In this document: one piece after another, positions 1 through 8,158 of the stretch
Position numbering within the stretch: the first letter of the stretch is position 1
Layout: each line of letters opens with the position of its first letter
Assembly: GCF_039524395.1 (NCBI RefSeq)
Contig: NZ_BAAAGO010000041.1
Direction: 5' to 3' (one strand)
Length of the DNA stretch: 64,000 bases
Source of the DNA: Micropruina glycogenica
Lineage (GTDB): Bacteria; Actinomycetota; Actinomycetes; Propionibacteriales; Propionibacteriaceae
Notes under the pieces: generated by a model
Seen by the model: the letters and a program-made list of their open reading frames with translations, nothing else
What the model was told of the DNA's origin: nothing
Databases searched by the model: none
Program-made: the position numbers and the translations under genes

Positions 1-130
1 ACACGTCCCGCTGCGGACTCGACTCACCCTGCACAACCCAACCATTCCAGCCCACGGCCAGTCAGACCGGCGGGCACGCGGACGGATTGTTCAGCAGTCT
101 CCTAGGGCCCACCGGCGGTACCCTGGCCCG

Positions 131-1273
131 ATGCACACCCTGCAGCGCGAGGCCCTGCGGCTGGGGCCGATCGCGGTCGACCCGCCGGTGGTGCTGGCAC
201 CCATGGCCGGCATCACCAATGCCGCCTACCGGCAGCTATGCCGCGAGCAGGGCGCCGGGCTGTACGTGTGCGAGATGATCACCAGCCGGGCCGTCGTCGA
301 ACGCATTCCGAAGACCTTCGCCATGTTGCGCTTCGACCCGGGCGAGACCGTGCGGTCGGTGCAGTTGTACGGCGTCGACCCCGACATCATGGCCCGGGCG
401 ACCACCATTCTGTGCGCCGAGTTCGGGGTGGCCCACGTCGACCTCAACTTCGGTTGCCCGGTGCCCAAGGTGACCCGGCGCGGCGGCGGGGGAGCGCTGC
501 CGTGGAAACGCGACCGGCTGGCCGCGATTCTCACCGCGACGGTCGCCGCGGCCGAGCCGTTCGGGGTGCCGGTCACCATGAAGACCCGAATCGGTATCGA
601 CGGCGACCACGAGACGTTTCTCGACGCCGGCCGCATCGCCGCCGACTGCGGCTGCGCGGCGATAGCGTTGCACGCCCGTACGGTCAAGCAGGCCTACGGC
701 GGCGAGGCCGACTGGGCTCGCATCGCCGAACTGGTCGACGCGACGTCCATTCCGGTGCTGGGCAACGGCGACATCTGGGAGGCGGCGGACGCCCTCGACA
801 TGATGCGGCGCACCGGTTGCGCCGGCGTGGTGATCGGCCGCGGCTGCCTGGGCCGGCCCTGGCTGTTTCGCGACCTGGCGGCCGCGTTCGCCGGCGAGCC
901 GGCACCGCCGCTGCCCAACCTGGGCGAGGTGGCGGCCATGGTCTACCGGCACGCCGAACTGCTGGCCGAGCTCGAGGGCGAGACCTACGGCCTGCGCGAC
1001 CTGCGCAAGCACATGGCCTGGTACTTCAAGGGCTTTCCGGTGGGCGGCGAGGTGCGTCGCGCCCTGGCCATGGTGGAGTCGCTTTCTCAGCTCGAGGGCC
1101 TGTTGGCCACCCTTGACCCGAGCGAGCCGTTTCCGGCCGCCGAGTTGGGCTCACCGCGCGGTCGGCAGGGTGCGCCGCGCGGCAAGGTGGTACTGCCCTA
1201 CGGGTGGCTCGACTCAGAAAGCCTGGGCGACACCGACATTGCCGACGCAGAATCGGACGTGTCGGGCGGCTGA
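131..1273 (+). CDS. dusB: tRNA-dihydrouridine synthase (Dus family)
   Basis: FMN- and NADPH-dependent enzyme that reduces uridines in the tRNA D-loop. The 380-residue protein opens with the Dus signature APMAGITNAAYR, followed by CEMITSRAV. It carries the catalytic cysteine in LNFGCPVPKV at about residue 107, then MKTRIGID, LHARTVKQ, the FMN-phosphate loop PVLGNGDI and VVIGRGCLGRPWL. These occur in the family order and the length is normal. Known Dus proteins are cytoplasmic and act on mature tRNA. The ATG at 131 lies just before the conserved barrel and fits the usual N-terminus. The gene is convergent with the next one; the two stop codons are only two bases apart, so there is no room for an ordinary terminator. 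The assignment to the Dus family is secure; the subfamily letter is less so. Confidence 0.93.
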   Translation: MHTLQREALRLGPIAVDPPVVLAPMAGITNAAYRQLCREQGAGLYVCEMITSRAVVERIPKTFAMLRFDPGETVRSVQLYGVDPDIMARATTILCAEFGVAHVDLNFGCPVPKVTRRGGGGALPWKRDRLAAILTATVAAAEPFGVPVTMKTRIGIDGDHETFLDAGRIAADCGCAAIALHARTVKQAYGGEADWARIAELVDATSIPVLGNGDIWEAADALDMMRRTGCAGVVIGRGCLGRPWLFRDLAAAFAGEPAPPLPNLGEVAAMVYRHAELLAELEGETYGLRDLRKHMAWYFKGFPVGGEVRRALAMVESLSQLEGLLATLDPSEPFPAAELGSPRGRQGAPRGKVVLPYGWLDSESLGDTDIADAESDVSGG

Positions 1274-1275
1274 GG

Positions 1276-1935
1276 TCACTGCGCCGCGTACGGCATCAGC
1301 GCCAGCACGAGGGCGAGTATGCCGATGAACGGTGCCAGCACGCCCAGAATGATCGACCACACGCCGTAGCTGCGACCGCGCCGGGTGGCGGTGGCCACGA
1401 TGCCGGTGACCCAGCCGGCAATACCGCCGAACATGGCGAGTTGCAGCGTCAGCACGCCGGTGGCGCCCAGTTGCTGTTGAAGTACGGTGGCGAGCTCGTC
1501 TTCAGACAGGGTGCCGCCGGCGCCCGCGAGGAACGGGCCGAGCTGCTGCCCCATGCGCCAGAACAGCCAGGCGAAGACCACCGTGCAGACCACCACCACG
1601 CCGAGCGCGATCATGCCCAGCAGCGGTGAGCGGGGTTGCGCCACCTGACCGTAGGGCTGCATCTGCCCCCCGTTGTACGCCTGCTGCGGGGTGGGGTAGG
1701 CGGGCTGGCCGTACGGCTGCTGACCGTAGCCGGATTGACCGTACCCCGACTGCTCGTAGCCGCTCTGCCCATAACCGGACTGGCCGTAACCCGACTGCCC
1801 ATAACCGCTCTGCCCATGACCGGACTGGCCGTAACCCGACTGCCCGTACCCGCTCGGCTGCGTCCAATCGCTCTGCTGGGGCCGGTCGCTGCTTGGCTGG
1901 TACGGGTTCTGTTGGGGGTACTGCGGGTTGGTCAT
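1276..1935 (-). CDS. Membrane protein with Gln/Tyr/Gly-rich N-terminal repeats
   Basis: 219 residues. The first 80 or so are low complexity, rich in Q, Y, G, S and P, with about eight tandem GYGQS-type pentapeptides. Three hydrophobic segments follow (roughly residues 103-126, 146-172 and 190-214). This layout, a disordered Q/Y-rich cytoplasmic head plus a small membrane domain, is frequent in actinobacterial envelope proteins that carry DUF4190-like tails. No catalytic motif is visible. An AAAGG Shine-Dalgarno lies before the ATG. It is the last gene of the minus-strand sugar-uptake cluster, but a 119-bp gap separates it from the gene before it, so co-transcription is uncertain. Function unknown. 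Confidence 0.8.
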   Translation of the reverse strand: MTNPQYPQQNPYQPSSDRPQQSDWTQPSGYGQSGYGQSGHGQSGYGQSGYGQSGYGQSGYEQSGYGQSGYGQQPYGQPAYPTPQQAYNGGQMQPYGQVAQPRSPLLGMIALGVVVVCTVVFAWLFWRMGQQLGPFLAGAGGTLSEDELATVLQQQLGATGVLTLQLAMFGGIAGWVTGIVATATRRGRSYGVWSIILGVLAPFIGILALVLALMPYAAQ

Positions 1936-2054
1936 GGCTGCCTTTCGCGCGCTGATACCCCCATTGTGTCAGCACCACCCCAGAGCCGGCTGTCACCGCC
2001 GGCCGCGCCAGCCACCGATCGCAGCCGAGGCGAAGGTGCTCGGCTGAACGCCCA

Positions 2055-2357
2055 CTACAGCGGCAGGCCGAAGAACACCGTCGCCAGGAACACGGCGTAG
2101 ACCGCGAGAGCGGCATAGCCGAGCCAGGCGGGCAACCGGCGCGGGCCGCGACCGAGTGCGATGGCGGTCAGGCAGCCGGCCAGCAGCACCCACACCACGG
2201 CGTGTCCGTGGCGCCGGACGAAACCGGCATCGGCGGCGGGGTGGGTGCCGTCACCCACGAAGATGAACAGCCCGGCGACGAGTATGGCGATCACGGCCCC
2301 TATGCCGGCCAGCAGGCGGGTTCGCGGCCGCACGCTCGATGTGGGGCTGTCACTCAT
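2055..2357 (-). CDS. Small three-TM membrane protein
   Basis: 100 residues with three predicted membrane helices (about 14-36, 50-68 and 76-98) separated by short charged loops. The start codon overlaps the stop of the upstream ROK kinase gene by 4 bp, so it is translationally coupled to it and belongs to the sugar operon. I see no enzyme or transporter motif and do not recognise a family. A role alongside sugar uptake is suggested only by position. Confidence 0.72.
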   Translation of the reverse strand: MSDSPTSSVRPRTRLLAGIGAVIAILVAGLFIFVGDGTHPAADAGFVRRHGHAVVWVLLAGCLTAIALGRGPRRLPAWLGYAALAVYAVFLATVFFGLPL

Positions 2358-3340
2358 CGGTCACTCCGTCCCAGTGCGGCAGGGTCACTGGCACAAACGA
2401 TAGAGGGATCGTGGCACTGGGCGCCGCGGCCAACCAGAGCCGCCCCGATGGCGGCCAGCGGGTGATTGCCCGGCAGCAGGGTGATGCGTGCCGGCAGATC
2501 GAGGGACGCCAAGAAGTCCGAACCCGCGGCACGCTCGGTGAGCTGCCGGCGGGCCAGGTCGACCAGGCCGGGGGCGGTCCGCACCACCCCACCGCCCAGC
2601 GCGACCCGCGCCGACCCGTGCGCCAGCACCACCAGTTGGACGGCGGTGGCGATGGCGCCCCCGATGCGCAGCGACTCGTCGATCGCGGCCTGATCGCCGG
2701 CGTGAGTGGCCTCGACCAGACCGGGCAGGGTCAGCCCTGCAGCGGCGAGGCGTTCGGCGATGCGGCGACCGCCGGCGAGCACCTCCAGGCAGCCGATCTG
2801 CCCGCACACGCAGCGTCCGGCGGACGGGTCGACCGGCAGGTGGCCGATCTCGCCGGCCAGGTTGCCCTCGCCGCGCACCAGCCGTCCACCGACCAGGGTG
2901 GCCGACGCGATGCCGGTGCCGAGGTTGATGTAGCTGAGGTCGGCGGTGGGCGTGCGCAGGTAGTCGGCGGCCCCCAGGGCGGTGGCCTTCACGTCGTTGT
3001 CCACCCGCACCGCCACGCCCAGTTCGGCGCTCAGCAGCGCACCGAGTTCGAGCCGTTCGATGCCCAGGTTCACCGCGTGCAGCACCACGCCGGAGCAATG
3101 GTCGACCTGCCCGGGAATGCCGACGCCGACGCCCATCAGTTCGGTGACCTGCGTGCGGCCCAGTTGCAGGCACTCACGGGCCAGGGCCAGTGCGCCGCCC
3201 ACCACCCCGTCGGGGCCTCGGTCGGTACGGCGCACCCGGTTGGCGATCACCCGCGACGAGGCGTCGAGCAGCACGGCCTGGGTCTTGGTGCCGCCGATGT
3301 CGATGCCCAGGCTCGGCCCCGAGCACTGTGGCGCGGTCAT
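2354..3340 (-). CDS. ROK-family sugar kinase (glucose/N-acetylhexosamine type)
   Basis: 328-residue cytoplasmic kinase that probably phosphorylates the monosaccharide released by the adjacent glycosidase. The ATP phosphate-binding motif GIDIGGTKT is near residue 13. GVGVGIPGQVD and the sugar-binding VDNDVKA follow, then the ROK signature LSYINLGTGIA...EIGHLPVD and the zinc motif CVCGQIGCLE. These are diagnostic of ROK kinases rather than ROK repressors, and there is no N-terminal DNA-binding domain. It overlaps the GH3 gene upstream by 4 bp and the small membrane gene downstream by 4 bp, typical of a tightly coupled operon. The substrate is inferred from the NagZ-like neighbour (GlcNAc or anhydro-MurNAc); glucose is the main alternative. 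Confidence 0.88.
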   Translation of the reverse strand: MTAPQCSGPSLGIDIGGTKTQAVLLDASSRVIANRVRRTDRGPDGVVGGALALARECLQLGRTQVTELMGVGVGIPGQVDHCSGVVLHAVNLGIERLELGALLSAELGVAVRVDNDVKATALGAADYLRTPTADLSYINLGTGIASATLVGGRLVRGEGNLAGEIGHLPVDPSAGRCVCGQIGCLEVLAGGRRIAERLAAAGLTLPGLVEATHAGDQAAIDESLRIGGAIATAVQLVVLAHGSARVALGGGVVRTAPGLVDLARRQLTERAAGSDFLASLDLPARITLLPGNHPLAAIGAALVGRGAQCHDPSIVCASDPAALGRSDR

Positions 3341-4788
3341 CTGCGGCGCTCCGCGAGCGCCCGCAGCAGGGCCAGCATGGTGCCTCGTCCACCGCAGTAG
3401 GTGATCACGTCTGGGCGCACCTTGGCCGACGGATCGGGCCAGCCGAGTTCGACGATCAATGCGTCGGGCCGTGCGGCTCGAATGTCGGCCACGGCGGCGG
3501 TCAGCTGAGGCACCCGGCTCAGGTCACGACCCTGCACCACCACTGGTCCCTCGGATTGCAGCACCGGCGTCAGGTCGAACGGCCGGTGCAGCGTGGTGAT
3601 CGTCGCCCCGGGAAACGCCGCCGAGATCTCGTCGGCCAGATGGTCGGCCAGGCCCCACACGGTGTCGCCGGCCGCGATGTTGTCGGGGGAGTCCAGCCGC
3701 ACCAGCAGCGGAGCCGCCAGGGCCGGCAGTGGGCCGACGATCGTGAACCCGGCGGCGGTCAGTTCCGGCGGTTCGGGCCGCTCGCTGGGTGCGGCGGCTC
3801 GTAGCGCGGCCACGCCACGGCTGAGAGTTGCCACCCGTTCGGCGGCCTCGAACACGCGCTGCTGCGGCAGCCGTCCCGAGGCCACCGCGGCGAGCACGGC
3901 TGCGCGAATCTCGGCCAACTGCTCCGCGGTGTTGTCGGTGCCGATGCACAGCAGGTCGCACCCGGCGGCCAGGGCCAACACGGCGGCCTCGGCGAGGCCG
4001 CGCCCCGCACTCGCACCGGCCATGTCGAGGGCGTCGCTGACGATCGCCCCGGTGAAGCCGAACCGGTCGCGCAGCAGGCCGAGAATCGGGGCGCTGAGGG
4101 TGGCCGGCAACTCGGTGTCGAGGGTGGGCACCATGATGTGCGAGGTCATCACCGCCAGCGTGCCGGCCTGCACGGCCGCCCCGAACGGCACCAGCTCGCG
4201 AGCCGTCAGGGTGCCCGGGTCGACGGTGATGGTGGGTAGCGCCAGGTGCGAGTCGGTAGCGGTGTCGCCGTGGCCGGGAAAGTGCTTGGCGCAGGCGGCC
4301 ACCCCGGCCCCCTGCAGTCCGCGGGTGTAGGCCGCCACGTGCCGGGCGACCAGAGCCGGGTCGGCGCCGAAGCTGCGCACGCCGATCACCGGGTTGCGTG
4401 GGTTGCTGTTGACGTCGGCGTCGGGTGCCAGGTCGAGGTCGATGCCGGCGGCGGCCAACTCGGCACCGATGCCGGCCCCGACCCGCTCGGTGAGGCCCTC
4501 GTCGTCGACCCGTCCCAGGTAGGCCATGGACGGGTACGGCGAGCCCGTCAGATGGTGCAGCCGGGTGACGTCGCCGCCCTCTTCGTCGGTGGCGATCAGC
4601 GCGGCCGGGTTGGCGGCGTGAATCGCGTCACAGAGCGCCCGGGTCTGTTCGGAGTCGACGATGTTGGTGGCGAACAGGCACACCGAGCCCAGGCCGTCCG
4701 CCAGTTCGGCGGCCAGCCAGTCGGGCAGCAGCGGGCCGACGAACCCGGGCATCAGCGTGGCGTTGACCGCCCTGGTCAGGGGGTTCAT
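3337..4788 (-). CDS. nagZ: GH3 beta-N-acetylhexosaminidase, NagZ-like
   Basis: 483-residue glycoside hydrolase family 3 protein. The NagZ-subfamily loop KHFPGHGDTATDSH at about residues 168-181 supplies the His/Asp acid-base pair, and VSDALDM at about 247 supplies the nucleophilic Asp. The N-terminal half is the GH3 TIM barrel; the C-terminal 150 residues form an extra domain usual in actinobacterial and firmicute NagZ-like enzymes. There is no signal peptide, so it should act in the cytoplasm on imported disaccharides such as GlcNAc-MurNAc or chitobiose; some homologues are phosphorylases. It lies between the ABC permeases (4-bp gap) and the ROK kinase (4-bp overlap), so it likely feeds the kinase. 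Confidence 0.87.
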   Translation of the reverse strand: MNPLTRAVNATLMPGFVGPLLPDWLAAELADGLGSVCLFATNIVDSEQTRALCDAIHAANPAALIATDEEGGDVTRLHHLTGSPYPSMAYLGRVDDEGLTERVGAGIGAELAAAGIDLDLAPDADVNSNPRNPVIGVRSFGADPALVARHVAAYTRGLQGAGVAACAKHFPGHGDTATDSHLALPTITVDPGTLTARELVPFGAAVQAGTLAVMTSHIMVPTLDTELPATLSAPILGLLRDRFGFTGAIVSDALDMAGASAGRGLAEAAVLALAAGCDLLCIGTDNTAEQLAEIRAAVLAAVASGRLPQQRVFEAAERVATLSRGVAALRAAAPSERPEPPELTAAGFTIVGPLPALAAPLLVRLDSPDNIAAGDTVWGLADHLADEISAAFPGATITTLHRPFDLTPVLQSEGPVVVQGRDLSRVPQLTAAVADIRAARPDALIVELGWPDPSAKVRPDVITYCGGRGTMLALLRALAERRR

Positions 4789-4792
4789 CGGC

Positions 4793-5653
4793 TCAGCCCT
4801 TCACCGCACCGGCGACCAGCCCGGAGGTGAGCCGGCCCTGCACGATCAGGAAGAACACGATCACCGGCACCGCCACCAGCGTGGACGCCGCCATCACCTG
4901 ACCCCAGTCGGTGGCCCGGGTGGCGCTGGCCTGCACGAAGCCGCGCAGCCACAACGGCAGCGTGCGGTACTCCTCCTTCTGCAGAATCACCAGGGCGATG
5001 GTGAACTCGTTCCACGCCTGCAGAAAGGCGTACACGCCCGAGGCGACCAGGCCGGGCGCGAGCAGGGGGAGCGTGATGCGAAAGAACGCCTGGGTGCGGC
5101 TCAGCCCGTCGACCATCGCGGCCTCTTCGAGCTCGATCGGCACGCCGGCCACGAAGCCGCGCAGCATCCAGATGGTGAACGGCACGACCGCGGCGATGTA
5201 CAGGATCGACACCCCGATCACCGAGTTCAGCAGGTTGAGTGAGCTCATCAGCTTGTACTGGGCGATGAACAGGCCCTCGGCCGGCAGCATCTGAATGAAC
5301 AGCACGGTCAGCACGAAGCTGGCCCGGCCGCGAAACCTGAACCGGCTGATCGCCAGCGCCGCCAGAAACGCGAACAGCAGGCAGAACACCACGGTGGTCA
5401 GGGTGATCGCGGTGCTCATGCCCAGGGCCGGCCAGAAGGTGCCCTGGTTGATCACCGCGATGAAGTTGTCGAACGAACCGCCCACCGGCAAGAACCGGGG
5501 CGTGGTCGAGGTCAGCACCGTGTTGGGCAGCAGTGAGCTGTTGACCATCCAGTGCACGGGGAACACCCAGGCCAGGGCGACCAGCACGGCCACTGCCGAG
5601 GCGGCGATGCGGCCGGGGCGCAGCCGGCGGCGGGGGAGGACGGCGGCGGTCAT
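4793..5653 (-). CDS. Carbohydrate ABC transporter permease, MalG-like
   Basis: 286-residue inner-membrane permease with six predicted helices. It has the binding-protein-dependent transport signature, the EAA loop LEEAAMVDGLSRTQAFFRIT, which docks the ATPase. The frame stays open for another 980 bases upstream, but residues resembling a permease begin only at the ATG at 5653. That ATG shares its A with the TGA of the preceding permease gene (TGATG), the usual arrangement for this pair. The C-terminal QGRLTSGLVAGAVKG is the conserved MalG-type tail. No ABC ATPase gene lies in the operon, so a shared MsiK/UgpC-type ATPase is probably used. Confidence 0.9.
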   Translation of the reverse strand: MTAAVLPRRRLRPGRIAASAVAVLVALAWVFPVHWMVNSSLLPNTVLTSTTPRFLPVGGSFDNFIAVINQGTFWPALGMSTAITLTTVVFCLLFAFLAALAISRFRFRGRASFVLTVLFIQMLPAEGLFIAQYKLMSSLNLLNSVIGVSILYIAAVVPFTIWMLRGFVAGVPIELEEAAMVDGLSRTQAFFRITLPLLAPGLVASGVYAFLQAWNEFTIALVILQKEEYRTLPLWLRGFVQASATRATDWGQVMAASTLVAVPVIVFFLIVQGRLTSGLVAGAVKG

Positions 5654-6615
5654 CAGGAGTCTTCCTTCATCAGGTGAACCACGTAGAAGAAGCTGAGGGC
5701 GACGGTGAGAATCAGCACGAAGATCGACAATGCCGAGGCCATGCCGAAGTCGGACGAGCCGACGCCCAGCCGGTAGATGTAGGTACCGAGCAGGTCGGTG
5801 GACGCGGTGGGTGCGCCGGCGTCTTGCAGCATCTTGATCTGGGCGAACACCCGCAGGTCCCAGATCACCTGCAGCAGGGTGACGATCATCAGCACCGGCC
5901 GGATCATCGGCATGATGATCGCGAAGAACCGCTGCCGCGGGGTGGCGCCGTCGAGGGCGGCGGCCTCCATCACCTCGTCCGAGATCTGGGTGAGGGCGGC
6001 GTAGACCGAGAAGGCCACGAACGGCACCGACATCCACACCACGATCACGGTGGCGACGAAGTAGAAGCTGAGCGGTTGCTCGAGCCAGTTGTGGTTGGTG
6101 AAGTCGAGGCCGAGTTGCGTCAGCCCCCAGTTGACGATGCCGCGGCGCCAGTCGAACACCCAGATCCACACCGTCATCGACGCGATCACGGGCATGGCCC
6201 AGGCGAGCAGCATGGCCACCTGCAGCACCAGCCGGGTGACGGTGCCGACGGCGTTCATCAACAGCGCGATCAACACGCCCAACACCACGGTGATCGCCGC
6301 GTTGACCAGGCAGAACGCGATCGAGCGGCCGACCACGGCCCAGGTCTGCGGGTCGCTGAACAGGCGGGTGTAGTTGGTCAGGCCGACGAACGTCGGCGGC
6401 TTGCCGAACTGCTGGGCCAGGCCGAACTGAAGAAACGACGTCCAGGTCTGCCACAGCATGGGGTAACCGAGGGCGAGCACCAGAATCGCGACCGCGGGCA
6501 CCAGCAGCGCATACGGCACGGCGGCACCGCGGCGGCGTCGGGACGACTGGGGCTCGGGCTGCCCGGGTGAGTCGGGGTGCGCCTGCGGCGCCGTGGGCGC
6601 AGACATGGCGGTCAT
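5653..6615 (-). CDS. Carbohydrate ABC transporter permease, MalF-like
   Basis: 320 residues: a 25-residue Pro-rich cytoplasmic lead-in, an Arg cluster (SSRRRRGAAVPY), then six predicted membrane helices. The EAA loop is MEAAALDGATPRQRFFAII. It pairs with the MalG-like permease through a TGATG stop-start overlap. Upstream it is separated from the binding-protein gene by 127 bp that hold a strong stem-loop, which could lower permease expression relative to the binding protein. The substrate is inferred from the NagZ-like hydrolase and ROK kinase downstream. Confidence 0.9.
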   Translation of the reverse strand: MTAMSAPTAPQAHPDSPGQPEPQSSRRRRGAAVPYALLVPAVAILVLALGYPMLWQTWTSFLQFGLAQQFGKPPTFVGLTNYTRLFSDPQTWAVVGRSIAFCLVNAAITVVLGVLIALLMNAVGTVTRLVLQVAMLLAWAMPVIASMTVWIWVFDWRRGIVNWGLTQLGLDFTNHNWLEQPLSFYFVATVIVVWMSVPFVAFSVYAALTQISDEVMEAAALDGATPRQRFFAIIMPMIRPVLMIVTLLQVIWDLRVFAQIKMLQDAGAPTASTDLLGTYIYRLGVGSSDFGMASALSIFVLILTVALSFFYVVHLMKEDS

Positions 6616-6700
6616 CGTTGAAGCCTCTCACTGAAAGTGGTCGCGGGAGCCCGAACCAGAGGCTCGACCGGGCGAGCGAAACGCCCGTGGCGAAGGGGGT

Positions 6701-6735
6701 GCCCGGGCCGGTTGGGGGGACCGGCCGGCCCGGGC
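6701..6735 (-). promoter_or_regulatory. Intra-operon GC stem-loop after the binding-protein gene
   Basis: GCCCGGGCCGG (6701-6711) pairs with CCGGCCCGGGC (6725-6735) around a 13-base loop, beginning 7 bases past the end of the binding-protein gene. There is no U-run, so it is more likely an mRNA-stabilising or processing element, or a leaky terminator, that keeps the lipoprotein more abundant than the permeases, as in mal and msm operons. Confidence 0.6.
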
Positions 6736-6742
6736 GGATCTG

Positions 6743-8098
6743 TTACTTGGCGTTCAGCAGCGGCGTCAGAATCGCGTCGTACTCGGCGGCCAGCGCCGTC
6801 ACGTCGCCACCGTCGGCCACCTTGGCGAAGAACTCTTCGAGCTTGCCGGACGCCTCAACACCCGCCCAGCCCGGAGCAGCCGGGGTGAGCTTGCTGTTGG
6901 ATGCCGACTCGATCAGCGCCTTGGCGAACTCGTCGTCGCCCAGGCTCGAGGTGTAGTCGGCGTTGGCCGGGCCGAGACCGTTCTTGCCCAGCATCTGCTG
7001 GTACTCGCTGCTGAAGATGATCGTGAGCAGCTCGCGCGAACCTTCCTGGTTCTTGCTCTTGGCCGAGATGCCGATGTTCGAACCACCGGCGAACACCGGT
7101 GCGGGCTTGCCGTCGTTACCGGGCAGCACGAAGGTGCCGAAGGTGTCGCTGTTCCACTCGCGGGTCTCTTTGCCGTCCTTCTTCACCAGGTCGCCGATCG
7201 ACCAGTGCGCCCAACCCGGCGCCATGATCGTGGCGGCGGCGAGGCTGGTCTTGCCGGTCACCTTGTCGCCGTCCTTGATCACGTCGGAGTTGTTGATGTA
7301 GAGCCACGGCGACTCGTCCTTGGCGGTCTTCGGGGCGCGCGAGGCGTCCTTTTGAATCTCCCGGAGCTGGGTCAGGCCCTTGATGCTGTTCGGGTCCGAC
7401 AGGGTCGACGTCCACTGGCCGTTCTCGTTCTTGGCCAGATCGCCGCCGTTGGCGAAGATCCACGAGATGCCGTTGCGCCAGTCCTGGCCGCCGATGAAGA
7501 AGCCCGAGAAGTCCTTGATGTTCTTCGGGTTCTTTGTCGTGATGGTCTTCACGGTGGCGTTGAACTCGTCGAGGGTCTTGGGCACCTCGACGCCGGCCGC
7601 GGAGTAGATGTCTTTGCGGTAGAACATGTAGCGCGAGCCGAAGTAGTAGGGCAGCGTGTAGTTCTTGCCGTCGACCTTGCCCACCTCGACGAACGACGGC
7701 AGCAGCTTGTCGCCGCCCAGTTCGCCGTACAGGTCAGAGATGTCGCTGAAGGCGCCCACGTTGGTGAAGGTGGGCGACTGGGTGTTGCCGACCTCGACCA
7801 CGTCGGGGGTGTTGTTCTCGTCCGGCAGGGCGGTGGTCAGCTTGGTGATCAGGTCGCCCCACGACTGCTCCTCGATGGTGAGCGTGCCGCCGGTCTTGGC
7901 CTGGTAGGTGGTCTTCAGGTAGTCGCGCAGTTCGTCGGGCGTGTCCCCCCCGGCGAGCCACAGGGTGATGTTCTGGGGCGCGGCAGAGGCGGCGGCGGAG
8001 CCGGACGCCGACGGGCTCGTGGTCGAGCCCGTGGCGCAGGCGCCGAGGGCCAGGGCCGAGGCGGTCAGCAGGGTGACCGCCGACAGCTTCTTGTTCAT
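6743..8098 (-). CDS. Sugar ABC transporter substrate-binding lipoprotein
   Basis: 451-residue extracellular solute-binding protein (family 1 type). It has a lipoprotein signal peptide: MNKK charged start, hydrophobic core and lipobox LGAC with Cys at about residue 20, followed by a Ser/Thr/Ala linker. The mature part contains LWLAGGDTPDELRDYL near its start, GWAHWSIGDL, and the C-terminal helix region typical of maltose/oligosaccharide-binding proteins. It captures sugar at the outer face of the membrane and delivers it to the two permeases. A GAGAGGAA Shine-Dalgarno is well placed. It follows the ROK regulator by 60 bp, so one transcript from the regulator promoter probably covers the whole cluster. 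Confidence 0.9.
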   Translation of the reverse strand: MNKKLSAVTLLTASALALGACATGSTTSPSASGSAAASAAPQNITLWLAGGDTPDELRDYLKTTYQAKTGGTLTIEEQSWGDLITKLTTALPDENNTPDVVEVGNTQSPTFTNVGAFSDISDLYGELGGDKLLPSFVEVGKVDGKNYTLPYYFGSRYMFYRKDIYSAAGVEVPKTLDEFNATVKTITTKNPKNIKDFSGFFIGGQDWRNGISWIFANGGDLAKNENGQWTSTLSDPNSIKGLTQLREIQKDASRAPKTAKDESPWLYINNSDVIKDGDKVTGKTSLAAATIMAPGWAHWSIGDLVKKDGKETREWNSDTFGTFVLPGNDGKPAPVFAGGSNIGISAKSKNQEGSRELLTIIFSSEYQQMLGKNGLGPANADYTSSLGDDEFAKALIESASNSKLTPAAPGWAGVEASGKLEEFFAKVADGGDVTALAAEYDAILTPLLNAK

Positions 8099-8158
8099 GG
8101 TGTTCCTCTCGGGAGCGGATCGGTTGGTGATGGATGGGTGGACGGGTAGGCGCGCCGG

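Noticed and set aside
4793..6631. A 612-codon open frame that could be a fused double permease
   Set aside because: Only its last 286 codons resemble a permease; the upstream part is the antiphase reading of the MalF-like gene, and a TGATG junction separates the two real genes.
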